Shown: positions 1 to 14,894 of the stretch, one piece after another
How positions within the stretch are numbered: position 1 is the stretch's first letter
How the letters are laid out: the number at the start of each line of letters is the position of its first letter
Virus record (IMG/VR): IMGVR_UViG_3300023184_000311
Span: 1 to 35,738 of that record
Strand: one strand, 5' to 3'
Length of the DNA: 35,738 bases
Source of the DNA: a virus
Position numbers and translations under genes: made by a program
The notes under the pieces: model-generated
Seen by the model: only the letters and a program-made list of their open reading frames with translations
Database searches by the model: none
Told to the model about the DNA's origin: nothing

Positions 1-193
1 AACCGATAGCATAAATCTTCCCCCAGCGAGGGCGAATACCTGCACTTTTCATATCATCATTAGGTAATAGAATACCGCTACTCAATATTCTAACATCAAA
101 ATCCATATCACATACTATGATATGGGCACCAATCGGCTTGAATTGGCTTTTGTTAAAACGATGTGGTTCAAATGCTAATTTCTTTTCTTCCAT
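1..193 (-). CDS. GroES/gp31-like co-chaperonin, 5' part only
   Basis: This reads from an ATG at 193 and runs off the left edge, giving about 64 residues. The visible part has the beta-barrel start of a GroES-type co-chaperonin: KPIGAHIIV near residues 19-27, SSGILLPND near 38-46, and GIRPRWGKIYAIG at the end. The motif 'IRPRWGKVYAIG' is what I know from gp31-like co-chaperonins of T4-like aquatic phages, where the protein replaces host GroES in folding the major capsid protein with GroEL. The mobile loop and second half are outside the window. It follows the 124-aa gene with a one-base gap and has only a weak ribosome binding site (GAAGAAA). The family call is fairly firm; the exact role is inferred. 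Confidence 0.7.
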   Translation of the reverse strand, partial: MEEKKLAFEPHRFNKSQFKPIGAHIIVCDMDFDVRILSSGILLPNDDMKSAGIRPRWGKIYAIG

Positions 194-194
194 A

Positions 195-569
195 TTATTT
201 CTTCTTTGAGGTTTTCTTAAGTTCTTCTTGTTTGATTTTTTCAACTTCTAAATCATCCTCAATTGATTCTTCCAATTCTAATTCTTCTGGGGTTAACTCA
301 GCTAAATCAAGTGTTGGATTAGGGGAAGCATCTGGTTGAATTGTTGGTCTAGGTCTTTTAAGAGGTTGAGCAGAACGATTGCCTACCGTTTTGCTGTAGG
401 CGTTACTAACTTTTTCGGTTACTGGTTTAATAACTTTACCAAATGCATCAATGGTATCTCCTCGTGCATTAATATTTTTAACATTGCCCACTGCTCTTGT
501 TTTTTCATTTTTGGATACTAGTGCTGACATATCAACACTTTTTCCCATTGCGGATCTAACTATAGCCAT
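195..569 (-). CDS. Conserved small protein of T4-like phages, function unknown
   Basis: A 124-residue protein with a clear ribosome binding site (AAGGAG) before its ATG at 569. The N-terminal half carries a motif I recognise from T4-like aquatic phage genomes: MGKSVDMSALVSKNEKTRAVGN (about residues 8-29), followed by NINARGD near 32-38. The C-terminal half is low-complexity, with an acidic run (ELTPEELELEESIEDD) and a lysine-rich end (KKTSKKK). No enzyme motif, signal peptide or membrane segment is visible. It sits between the polymerase III-like fragment and the co-chaperonin and is probably co-transcribed with both. A virion or assembly role is plausible from context but not shown. Confidence 0.7.
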   Translation of the reverse strand: MAIVRSAMGKSVDMSALVSKNEKTRAVGNVKNINARGDTIDAFGKVIKPVTEKVSNAYSKTVGNRSAQPLKRPRPTIQPDASPNPTLDLAELTPEELELEESIEDDLEVEKIKQEELKKTSKKK

Positions 570-579
570 TTTAATCTCC

Positions 580-1089
580 TTATTTTAAAAATTCATCTAC
601 CGATAATTGATAGTACAAACTATTTATACGATGAATTCCGATCAAATACAATACATAGCTTGCTACACTACTTCCCCTACCTACACCCCATACTATATTG
701 TTTCTACGCATTGTATCAACAAGATACTTTAAATACTTCAATAACGGGAACATATTTCTATCATGGAACTTCAACAGTTCATCTCCTGCACGTTGTAATT
801 CTTCTTCTGTTTTACATTGATCCAATATCCATTTAGCAATATCAATTTCATAGTATTCTTGAGGCATTTGCCATTGTGATTGATTTATTTCATCAAATTC
901 TTCTAGTGATAGTTTGGTATCAACATATTCTACTAATATGGGTAGATTTTCATCTGATAAAAAGATGCTATCCAGATTTATTTGCTTATCAACTAAACAA
1001 TTTTTTATTGTACGTGTTGGATCACGCATATACAAGTCACAGAGGTCATTTTCTGTGAGAATAATTTGTCCGTAATCGTCAGTTTTCAT
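580..1089 (-). CDS. Stand-alone fragment resembling DNA polymerase III alpha (C family)
   Basis: A 169-residue protein. Its C-terminal third contains WGVGRGSSVASYVLYLIGIH (about 134-153), then an NSLYY..L..DEFLK ending. That matches the segment of bacterial DNA polymerase III alpha just after the PHP domain (GRGSAAGSLVAYLLGI...LFERFL). In the full enzyme the catalytic aspartates follow this segment; here the protein stops before them, so polymerase activity is not expected. The N-terminal two thirds are acidic and helical-looking, with no PHP metal-binding histidines. It has its own sigma-70 promoter directly upstream and no Shine-Dalgarno sequence. Similar short proteins occur in other T4-like aquatic phages as I recall, so this is probably a maintained gene rather than fresh decay. 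The role is unknown. Confidence 0.7.
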   Translation of the reverse strand: MKTDDYGQIILTENDLCDLYMRDPTRTIKNCLVDKQINLDSIFLSDENLPILVEYVDTKLSLEEFDEINQSQWQMPQEYYEIDIAKWILDQCKTEEELQRAGDELLKFHDRNMFPLLKYLKYLVDTMRRNNIVWGVGRGSSVASYVLYLIGIHRINSLYYQLSVDEFLK

Positions 1090-1095
1090 CTATGT

Positions 1096-1124
1096 ATTAT
1101 AGCATAGACTTTTGTGTAAATCAA
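1096..1124 (-). promoter_or_regulatory. Sigma-70 type promoter with extended -10, reading left
   Basis: On the minus strand there is TTGATT (1119-1124), a 17-nt spacer and TATAAT (1096-1101). TGC immediately precedes the -10, giving an extended -10 element. Six bases separate the -10 from the ATG at 1089, so transcription should begin at or next to the start codon. The -35 begins right after the stop codon of the upstream gene. Confidence 0.75.
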
Positions 1125-1730
1125 CTATAATGGTTGTTTTTCATGGTCATTACTGAAAATAATTTCAGTAGTAGTATATTCTTTTTGTTCCCAATCTAAT
1201 CCAACACCGGACCAATCACCATGTTGTTTTATCAATCTAACAATTTTATCCTTTTTATTAGATTTGGTTATATCTGACATATTAGTAGAAGAATCACTCC
1301 ACCAGCCCTTATTACCGAATGGGTGATTGGCTACAGTTTCTACATCGTATACAAATTTAACATCATCACTTAATCCAGACATAAGTGAAATATCAGTGAT
1401 ATGCAGTTTGCCTTCTGTTATTGCATTTAGTTTAAGCAATAACAATATGGTTATGATTTGGTCATATGGTTCGTCGGGTAATGTACAGACTTTGATATCA
1501 GCCTGCATATACTTTTCTATAGCTTTCTTTTCTGAATCTTGTACAAAGATACTATTACCCAAACATTCATGTAAGAAATAATGTATTCTGTCCATTGCTA
1601 TATTTTGTTCTTTAATAGATGCTGTATCAACTTCCATTTTTAATGCAAGTTCATAAATGGTCATTAAGAATTCACCTTCAAAGTAAACCCCGGCTTGGAA
1701 TGCGAATTCACGTTCTATTCTTGTTGCCAA
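1125..1730 (-). CDS. Unknown phage protein
   Basis: A 201-residue protein I do not recognise. The start is a TTG at 1730 with a strong ribosome binding site (AGAGGATC, about 5 nt upstream); the first internal ATG is 22 codons later and has no better site. The first 130 residues look helical (FLMTIYELALKMEVD, MDRIHYFLHECLG, DQIITILLLLKLNAI). The second part has a polar, Trp-containing stretch (NKGWWSDSSTN, near 140-150) and a lysine-rich patch (KSNKKDKIVRLIKQHGDWSG). No membrane segment or catalytic motif is evident. It overlaps the upstream 87-aa gene by 23 nt, which suggests translational coupling. Confidence 0.7.
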   Translation of the reverse strand: MATRIEREFAFQAGVYFEGEFLMTIYELALKMEVDTASIKEQNIAMDRIHYFLHECLGNSIFVQDSEKKAIEKYMQADIKVCTLPDEPYDQIITILLLLKLNAITEGKLHITDISLMSGLSDDVKFVYDVETVANHPFGNKGWWSDSSTNMSDITKSNKKDKIVRLIKQHGDWSGVGLDWEQKEYTTTEIIFSNDHEKQPL

Positions 1731-1971
1731 TTTGATCCTCTTTTTGTATTGATACTTGACCTTGAATGTTTTGTTTTTTCATAACCTCGTCAAGTTTTTT
1801 GCTGGCTTCATTACGATAACTTTCTATTACCATTTGAAGTTGATTGATAAGTGGTCTATTCCCTATGCGGTGAGCAAAGGTTAGTTTATTCATCAAATCA
1901 GTTAAACTAGTTTGAATTTCTTCTAATGTTTTTTCGGACAAGTTTTTCTTATCTAAGAATGGATGTTCCAT
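1708..1971 (-). CDS. Small conserved helical protein, function unknown
   Basis: An 87-residue, highly charged and probably all-helical protein (KTLEEIQTSLTDLMNKLTFA..., NQLQMVIESYRNEASKKLDEVMKK). I recall similar short proteins with a MxHPFL start in T4-like aquatic phages, but not a function. The ATG at 1971 has no Shine-Dalgarno sequence; instead GATAAATA ends 5 nt before it. Its 3' end overlaps the next gene. The helix-rich sequence would suit an assembly or adaptor protein, but that is a guess. Confidence 0.7.
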   Translation of the reverse strand: MEHPFLDKKNLSEKTLEEIQTSLTDLMNKLTFAHRIGNRPLINQLQMVIESYRNEASKKLDEVMKKQNIQGQVSIQKEDQIGNKNRT

Positions 1972-1976
1972 TCAAA

Positions 1977-1984
1977 TATTTATC
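1977..1984 (-). promoter_or_regulatory. T4-type late promoter box GATAAATA
   Basis: On the minus strand GATAAATA is followed by TTTGA and then the ATG at 1971. T4-like late promoters use TATAAATA as the -10 box, with transcription starting about 6 nt after it, so the ATG would be at about +1. No ribosome binding site is present. Confidence 0.6.
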
Positions 1985-3257
1985 ACCAAGAAGATAGTGC
2001 GATTCTTTTCCAGATATCATTGCCAATAAAGATATTAGCAGTAGTAGCGGTTGAATTAGAACTCAATGTAACTACAGTATCAGCGACCCCATTTGTTCTG
2101 GATTGGCTAACTGTAATATTTGGGCTAGATATTGTTTTGATGTAATAAACTGTATTAGCTTTTAATTCGGCAATATTAGCTGTAAAAACTATTGGTGCAT
2201 TTACCACTAAACTAGTTGTAGAATTCAGAGTGACTACGTTAGTAGTTACCGTGGTTGATATTACATTTTTTGGATACGCAGTAGAATTATAAGAATCAGT
2301 TGCAATATATACATAAGAAACTGGATTAGCAAACATAGTAGTACCTGAAGCATTTGCTCCAATAACAATGTTGGCTCCACCAATTGATGATGATACAGTA
2401 AATGTAGTACTTGAGACTACATTTCTTACGTAATATGTTGTTCCTACTACAAGATTGCCCGCAAGTGAAGTGCCAGTGAATACCACCGGTAAATCAGTAT
2501 ACAATTGTGTAGTGTTACCTGATGTTGTAAGATATGGATCTGTATTTGCCCCGGTGATTGTTATTTGATTAAATGATGGTCCAACTGCAATATCACCGTT
2601 AACATCACCTTGGAATCCTTTAGGAGAAATGAGTTTTTCTTGTATCTGAGTAGATTGTCTTGGTCTATTGATTGGAGTAATGTACAGTGTATTACCACAA
2701 TCAGTAGAACTTATCATATAGTTAAGTTGTGTTACTCCATTTGGTACTGTAACAGTTGGTACATTATCAATATTAGCAAAGTTTTCAAGTAATATAACTC
2801 CATCATCATTGGAGATTACCAATTCGCCCGGGAAACTGATTACAGCATTAGCATTTGAAACTGATAGATTTAGTTGCACATTGCTTTGAGTACCAGTTGG
2901 TGCCCAACTACCAAAATTAATTGTAGTATTTGCTGCTACAGTACCATATTGCACGTCCCCCAATGATACATTTACTAAGACAGTACCAGCTAATGCGTTA
3001 CCTAAATTATAAGTAGTGGCTCTAAAGCCACGTGTACTTGCGTTACTGATAAGTGTGTTAGCCATATCATTATTAATTGTAGTGCCTAGTAATGCTTCTT
3101 TAACTACAACTTTATTTTGTAGGTCAGTTATTTCATTGCCGGCGACATTTAAATTGTTTACGATAGAAGCAAAATTATCTCTGAATCCTTGGCTGTTATT
3201 GTTAACTCCCGGGACAGGATAATTTACATTTATTGCGTTTGTGTTGATTGTACTCAT
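1983..3257 (-). CDS. Tail fibre/adhesin-like virion protein with two shared modules
   Basis: A 424-residue, Asn/Thr/Val-rich beta protein with fibre-like composition. The N-terminus (NVNYPVPGVNNNSQGFRDNF, about 9-28, then SIVNNLNVAGNEITDLQNKV) is a signature I know from T4-like phage fibre and structural proteins, where it probably attaches the protein to the virion. The C-terminal half has two copies of a module with the core 'vFtgt..gnl..gttYYv..v.s.t.FtvS': one around GTTYYVRNVVSSTTFTVS and one around ANTVYYIKTISSPNITVS. The same module occurs in the 931-aa protein and in the adhesin at the right edge. The ATG has a weak ribosome binding site (CGGAATA). It lies with the other adhesin genes. 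A virion role is well supported; the exact position on the particle is not. Confidence 0.75.
   Translation of the reverse strand: MSTINTNAINVNYPVPGVNNNSQGFRDNFASIVNNLNVAGNEITDLQNKVVVKEALLGTTINNDMANTLISNASTRGFRATTYNLGNALAGTVLVNVSLGDVQYGTVAANTTINFGSWAPTGTQSNVQLNLSVSNANAVISFPGELVISNDDGVILLENFANIDNVPTVTVPNGVTQLNYMISSTDCGNTLYITPINRPRQSTQIQEKLISPKGFQGDVNGDIAVGPSFNQITITGANTDPYLTTSGNTTQLYTDLPVVFTGTSLAGNLVVGTTYYVRNVVSSTTFTVSSSIGGANIVIGANASGTTMFANPVSYVYIATDSYNSTAYPKNVISTTVTTNVVTLNSTTSLVVNAPIVFTANIAELKANTVYYIKTISSPNITVSQSRTNGVADTVVTLSSNSTATTANIFIGNDIWKRIALSSW
2010..2560 (-). repeat. Two copies of a TYYV adhesin module
   Basis: Two diverged copies of about 75 residues each lie at the C-terminus of the 424-aa protein. 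Each has the pattern: value for a variable, (V/I)VFT, short loop, N or A-x-T-x-YY(V/I), Ser/Thr loop, (F/I)TVS. Boundaries are approximate. Related copies are at about 3796-4020, 5335-5565 and 35410-35590. Confidence 0.6.
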
Positions 3258-3279
3258 GTTTGTATTCCGTTATATATAT

Positions 3280-6075
3280 TTAGTATTGCGATTCGTCCGG
3301 TAAAATAGTTTGTCTAGGGAATAACACATAAAAATCTTGGCTATTTAATGGATTGGGAGTAGGGGTAGCACTTGGTAGTCCGGTCCAAGCAGGTGGGTTT
3401 AATCCATTATCCCAATCATATGTAGCACTCTTATTAACTGTAAATCTATCAAGTTCAAAATTAATTTGATTCAATGAGTAATGTACAAAGTTACCTTGTG
3501 CGTTTGTATATCCCCAATTTGTTTCTATATTTGTTTTTATAACTTCCGCAGGACTTATTCCACCGGTTTCTCTTGGTTTTGTATAACATATAACCCAAGC
3601 CTGAGTATATCCCAATGTACTACCATTTTCTTGTTGACTTGTCATCCATTGCGGTAATAATGTACTATTATACACTTGTCCTAATACATCGGCTACTTGA
3701 TTACGCATATTGAACAAACTATTAGGATATAACGTTATAGCATAGCCCGGAGTTAAACTGGTATAGAATGTAGGCTCATATATAATACAATCCATCAAAC
3801 CTGTGTCAGTAGTTAATACCACAGCAGTCCCATTGTAGGGGGTAGTAGATACCGTGAATTCAGTTGTACTATCAACACTAAGAACATAATAAGTAGTACC
3901 TGCTTCAATGTTTCCAAAAGTAGTGCCGGAAAACATTATTTGTCTACCTGACAATAAACCCACAGTTGAACCGCAAGTAATCTGATTGGTTGTGGCAGCA
4001 GTAGCAGTTACACTTAACGTACTTCCCGGTTGACCAAAATAATAGCTTGTAAAAATATTAGTTACACTAGTATACCATGACCCTAAATTTAAATCTATTG
4101 GGCGAGGCCAGTTTATTTCAGCAGGAACACTTACACCGGACGGATTAACTAAGTTATCTATTACTTCACTATACACCACTTCATATATAATCTCGCCTGC
4201 ATCATTTTTTGCCACCGCAGTTTTTAATTCACCTAAAGTAATATTTCTCCAATAGTGATTTTTTCTTTGTATTGCTGCAATATATTGATTTATATCACTA
4301 GCATATATTCCATACGCATGTTCATATATAACATTAGTAGCTTTTCCAAAATGAACGTCAGTTGGTCTATATAATAATAGAGGGTCTATTAGAGCGTCAT
4401 TATCTAATAATGTATTAAGAAGTTGTCTATCCTGTATGCTAGGCGATGCTTCTATATACAATATGTCAGTTGGTTGATTATATTCTTGATATACATTTAC
4501 TTCAAATGTTTTACTAGAAAATATTGAATTATATGTAGTTGAATATGCCTGTACTGTGAAACTAAAATTAGTAGTAGTGGATGCATCTAACATTTGTGAT
4601 GTAGGTTGATCCGCTATAATACCTATTATTTCTCCGTTAGATAACAATTCTAAGTCAGGAGGTAATGATCCTGAAGTTAATCTATATTGTAAATCTTGTG
4701 TGTCAGATACTGCTTCAACTTTTAATGTACTGATACTACCGTTGTAAACAGTCCCTAAATTTTCAGTAGTAATCCATATAATATTACCTAATATATCAAA
4801 ACTTAATGTAAGTGAGAAATTAAAATTACCTGATGTTATAGATGGGCTATTTACTTTTCTCACGCTTACTGTAAAATTATAATTAATTATACTCTTTACA
4901 TCTAATATAGGATATCCAGTCAACCATCCTGTAGTTGAATTACCTGACATCCAACTTGGCAAGTTAGAGAATATATATTCTAAATTATTTCCATCAAAAT
5001 CGTACCCTAACACTTTAAATGCAAAGTAGTTATCACTTTGAATTGTTCCTATTTGTGCAGCCTGTGTGGGTGGGATAGGTGGTAAAATATAATAACCATA
5101 ATATGGATCATTATCAGTTGGAGCAATAACTAATGGTCTTGTATTTAATATAGTTGGCTGTCTAGTATTGGGCTGTAAACCTAATGTACCACCTTGACTT
5201 AAAGGCAAGTTTTGATTAGTAACGGTAATTGAATAAGAAGAAATGTTGCCACCAAGTGGGCTTAGTAGTCTTAAAACAAATGTATATGTTCTTTTTGTTG
5301 GTTGACCGGTTGATATACTTGGTAAGGTAACATTCATTGTACCCGATGCATCTGCTAGTGGCAATGTAGTACCAAATTCTGTAGCAGATATTGAAAATGA
5401 ATTATTTGACGTATTAACTGCTCTTATATAATAAGTTTGATTGGCTACAATATCCCCGAATGTATTAGTAAATACAACCGGTCTTCCTATCATAGTACTG
5501 TTTATGGAATTGTCAAAACATGAAATATAATCAGTGGTTGAACTAGATGACAATGCTACAGTTGTTACAGTGGGTACAGTTAAATTAATTATTGGCGGAA
5601 GTGCATAGCCTTGAATAAGTCCTGATTCAGATAATTCAAGTCCCGGTGGTAATAGGCCTTCTTGCAAATCAACTATTACATTATTTGTTGTATCAGGATT
5701 AGAGTATTCTACTTGAATTTGTGTCCATGTGCTATCATTTACATTTTTTAATGAACCAGCGGGAGTAGTAAATTGTGGAACCGCGGCACCAGAAACAGTA
5801 ATACTAAATGTTCTATCACGTATATTGCCCAAATCATCTGTAGCACGAATAGTAAATGAATTTGTAGTATTTTGTGTAACTAATGTTGGCACACCACTTA
5901 TTAATCCGTTACTTGACTTCAATGTTAAATTAGTAGGCAGTGCTCCGGATAATAAAGTATATGTTACTGTAGTTGCCGGAGTCACTGGAGTTGCTGTAAC
6001 CACAAAGGTCATAGTATATCCATAGGGATAAATTCCTATAGATCCTGCAGGGGTAATCCAAGTTGGTTGTGCCAT
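3280..6075 (-). CDS. Large Ig-like repeat virion protein (He_PIG type)
   Basis: A 931-residue secreted-looking but signal-less beta protein, typical of phage surface proteins. It has at least four putative-Ig (He_PIG) signatures of the form 'LP.gl.l...tG.i.G.p': near residues 46-63, 141-158, about 368-388 (LPSWMSGNSTTGWLTGYP) and about 468-486 (LPPDLELLSNGEIIGI). Two TYYV modules are interspersed (around 5335-5565 and 3796-4020). The last 250 residues are less repetitive and Trp/Tyr-rich, and may form a globular tip. The gene follows the GH19 enzyme with a one-base gap and has only a weak ribosome binding site. I infer an adhesin or tail-associated structural protein; capsid decoration is the alternative. 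Confidence 0.75.
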   Translation of the reverse strand: MAQPTWITPAGSIGIYPYGYTMTFVVTATPVTPATTVTYTLLSGALPTNLTLKSSNGLISGVPTLVTQNTTNSFTIRATDDLGNIRDRTFSITVSGAAVPQFTTPAGSLKNVNDSTWTQIQVEYSNPDTTNNVIVDLQEGLLPPGLELSESGLIQGYALPPIINLTVPTVTTVALSSSSTTDYISCFDNSINSTMIGRPVVFTNTFGDIVANQTYYIRAVNTSNNSFSISATEFGTTLPLADASGTMNVTLPSISTGQPTKRTYTFVLRLLSPLGGNISSYSITVTNQNLPLSQGGTLGLQPNTRQPTILNTRPLVIAPTDNDPYYGYYILPPIPPTQAAQIGTIQSDNYFAFKVLGYDFDGNNLEYIFSNLPSWMSGNSTTGWLTGYPILDVKSIINYNFTVSVRKVNSPSITSGNFNFSLTLSFDILGNIIWITTENLGTVYNGSISTLKVEAVSDTQDLQYRLTSGSLPPDLELLSNGEIIGIIADQPTSQMLDASTTTNFSFTVQAYSTTYNSIFSSKTFEVNVYQEYNQPTDILYIEASPSIQDRQLLNTLLDNDALIDPLLLYRPTDVHFGKATNVIYEHAYGIYASDINQYIAAIQRKNHYWRNITLGELKTAVAKNDAGEIIYEVVYSEVIDNLVNPSGVSVPAEINWPRPIDLNLGSWYTSVTNIFTSYYFGQPGSTLSVTATAATTNQITCGSTVGLLSGRQIMFSGTTFGNIEAGTTYYVLSVDSTTEFTVSTTPYNGTAVVLTTDTGLMDCIIYEPTFYTSLTPGYAITLYPNSLFNMRNQVADVLGQVYNSTLLPQWMTSQQENGSTLGYTQAWVICYTKPRETGGISPAEVIKTNIETNWGYTNAQGNFVHYSLNQINFELDRFTVNKSATYDWDNGLNPPAWTGLPSATPTPNPLNSQDFYVLFPRQTILPDESQY
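3796..4020 (-). repeat. TYYV adhesin module in the 931-aa protein, second copy
   Basis: Contains GNIEAGTTYYVLSVDSTTEF followed by TVS. It matches the modules at about 2010-2560, 5335-5565 and 35410-35590 in residue pattern. Boundaries are approximate. Confidence 0.6.
5335..5565 (-). repeat. TYYV adhesin module in the 931-aa protein, first copy
   Basis: Contains GDIVANQTYYIRAVNTSNNS followed by FSIS. It lies between two Ig-like repeats, so it behaves as an independent insertable domain. Boundaries are approximate. Confidence 0.6.
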
Positions 6076-6076
6076 A

Positions 6077-6697
6077 TTAACTTGTTAAATAATGCATCGC
6101 TAATTCATAGTGATGTTTTCTATCTTCTAGTCCAATTGTACCACCATTGATACGCTTAGTTAATGTTACAAAATCACCTGAATCGCAGTATTGATTTAGT
6201 TTGTTGTTATCCCAAAACCATCCCGCACTTGCTACAGCACCGTTTGGTGTTTCTAAATAAGCTATTGTATCTTCTAAACTCATACCCAAGTCTGCTGCAA
6301 ATTTAGTATAGTTAGCACGACCTGTTAATTGAATTAATCCACGGCCACAGAAACGATATCCATCACCTGATTCTTCTGGTCCATTACTCATACGATTAGC
6401 ATATACACGATTAGCAATACGTTCTGGCTTTTTAGCATATTGATTTGCTAAATCTTCAGATGGGAAGTACTTCTTAAATGTTCCCATTAGTCCTTTAGCA
6501 CTATAGTTTAAATTTTCTTTAATAGCAGTATATCCACCAGATTCATGTGCTGTTTGTGCTAGAAAGCCTGCTAATCTTGCTGGATTAACATTCATGTCAT
6601 AGTATTCAGCCACAGTGTTTAGTGGTTCTAAGTATCCCTCAAGAATACTTGCTTTTGTACGGGGACACATATGTGTCAATAAATCTAAAGTTACCAT
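6077..6697 (-). CDS. GH19 family (chitinase-like) peptidoglycan hydrolase
   Basis: A 206-residue protein of the glycoside hydrolase 19 type, the fold of plant chitinases and many phage endolysins. AHESGGY (50-56) holds the expected catalytic Glu (E52), ENLNYSA follows at 61-67 with a probable second acidic residue (E61), and YRFCGRGLIQLTGRANY (114-130) is the family signature. There is no signal peptide or membrane segment, so release would need a holin, or the enzyme may be carried in the virion. The ribosome binding site CAGGAT precedes the ATG. It sits between two giant adhesin genes with gaps of 1 and 11 nt, in the late structural block. It could be the endolysin or a virion-associated lysin; the enzyme class is secure. 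Confidence 0.88.
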   Translation of the reverse strand: MVTLDLLTHMCPRTKASILEGYLEPLNTVAEYYDMNVNPARLAGFLAQTAHESGGYTAIKENLNYSAKGLMGTFKKYFPSEDLANQYAKKPERIANRVYANRMSNGPEESGDGYRFCGRGLIQLTGRANYTKFAADLGMSLEDTIAYLETPNGAVASAGWFWDNNKLNQYCDSGDFVTLTKRINGGTIGLEDRKHHYELAMHYLTS

Positions 6698-6708
6698 AAA
6701 TTATCCTG

Positions 6709-14796
<8,088 letters not shown>

Positions 14797-14808
14797 GTTA
14801 GTGTTACC

Positions 14809-14816
14809 TATTTATA
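14809..14816 (-). promoter_or_regulatory. T4-type late promoter TATAAATA for the collagen fibre
   Basis: A perfect TATAAATA lies on the minus strand, 12 nt before the ATG at 14796, with GGTAAC directly after it. A second box, GATAAATA, lies at 14820-14827. Both are downstream of the terminator at 14853-14880, so the fibre appears to be its own late unit with a very short leader. Confidence 0.75.
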
Positions 14817-14852
14817 ATGTATTTATCGTTATTTGAGAAACGGTGACCCAAA

Positions 14853-14880
14853 AAAATACCCGACTATTGCCGGGTATTTT
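14853..14880 (-). terminator. Rho-independent terminator after the 1061-aa head protein gene
   Basis: A ten-base stem (AAAATACCCG pairing with CGGGTATTTT) has an 8-nt loop, and a run of T follows on the minus strand (TATTTTTTTGGG). It lies 15 nt after the stop codon at 14895. Confidence 0.85.
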
Positions 14881-14894
14881 AAAGTACGATTCTT

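Noticed and set aside
580-1089. Treating the polymerase III-like gene as a pseudogene
   Set aside because: It has an intact frame, its own promoter and an ordinary stop, and no remaining polymerase sequence follows it.
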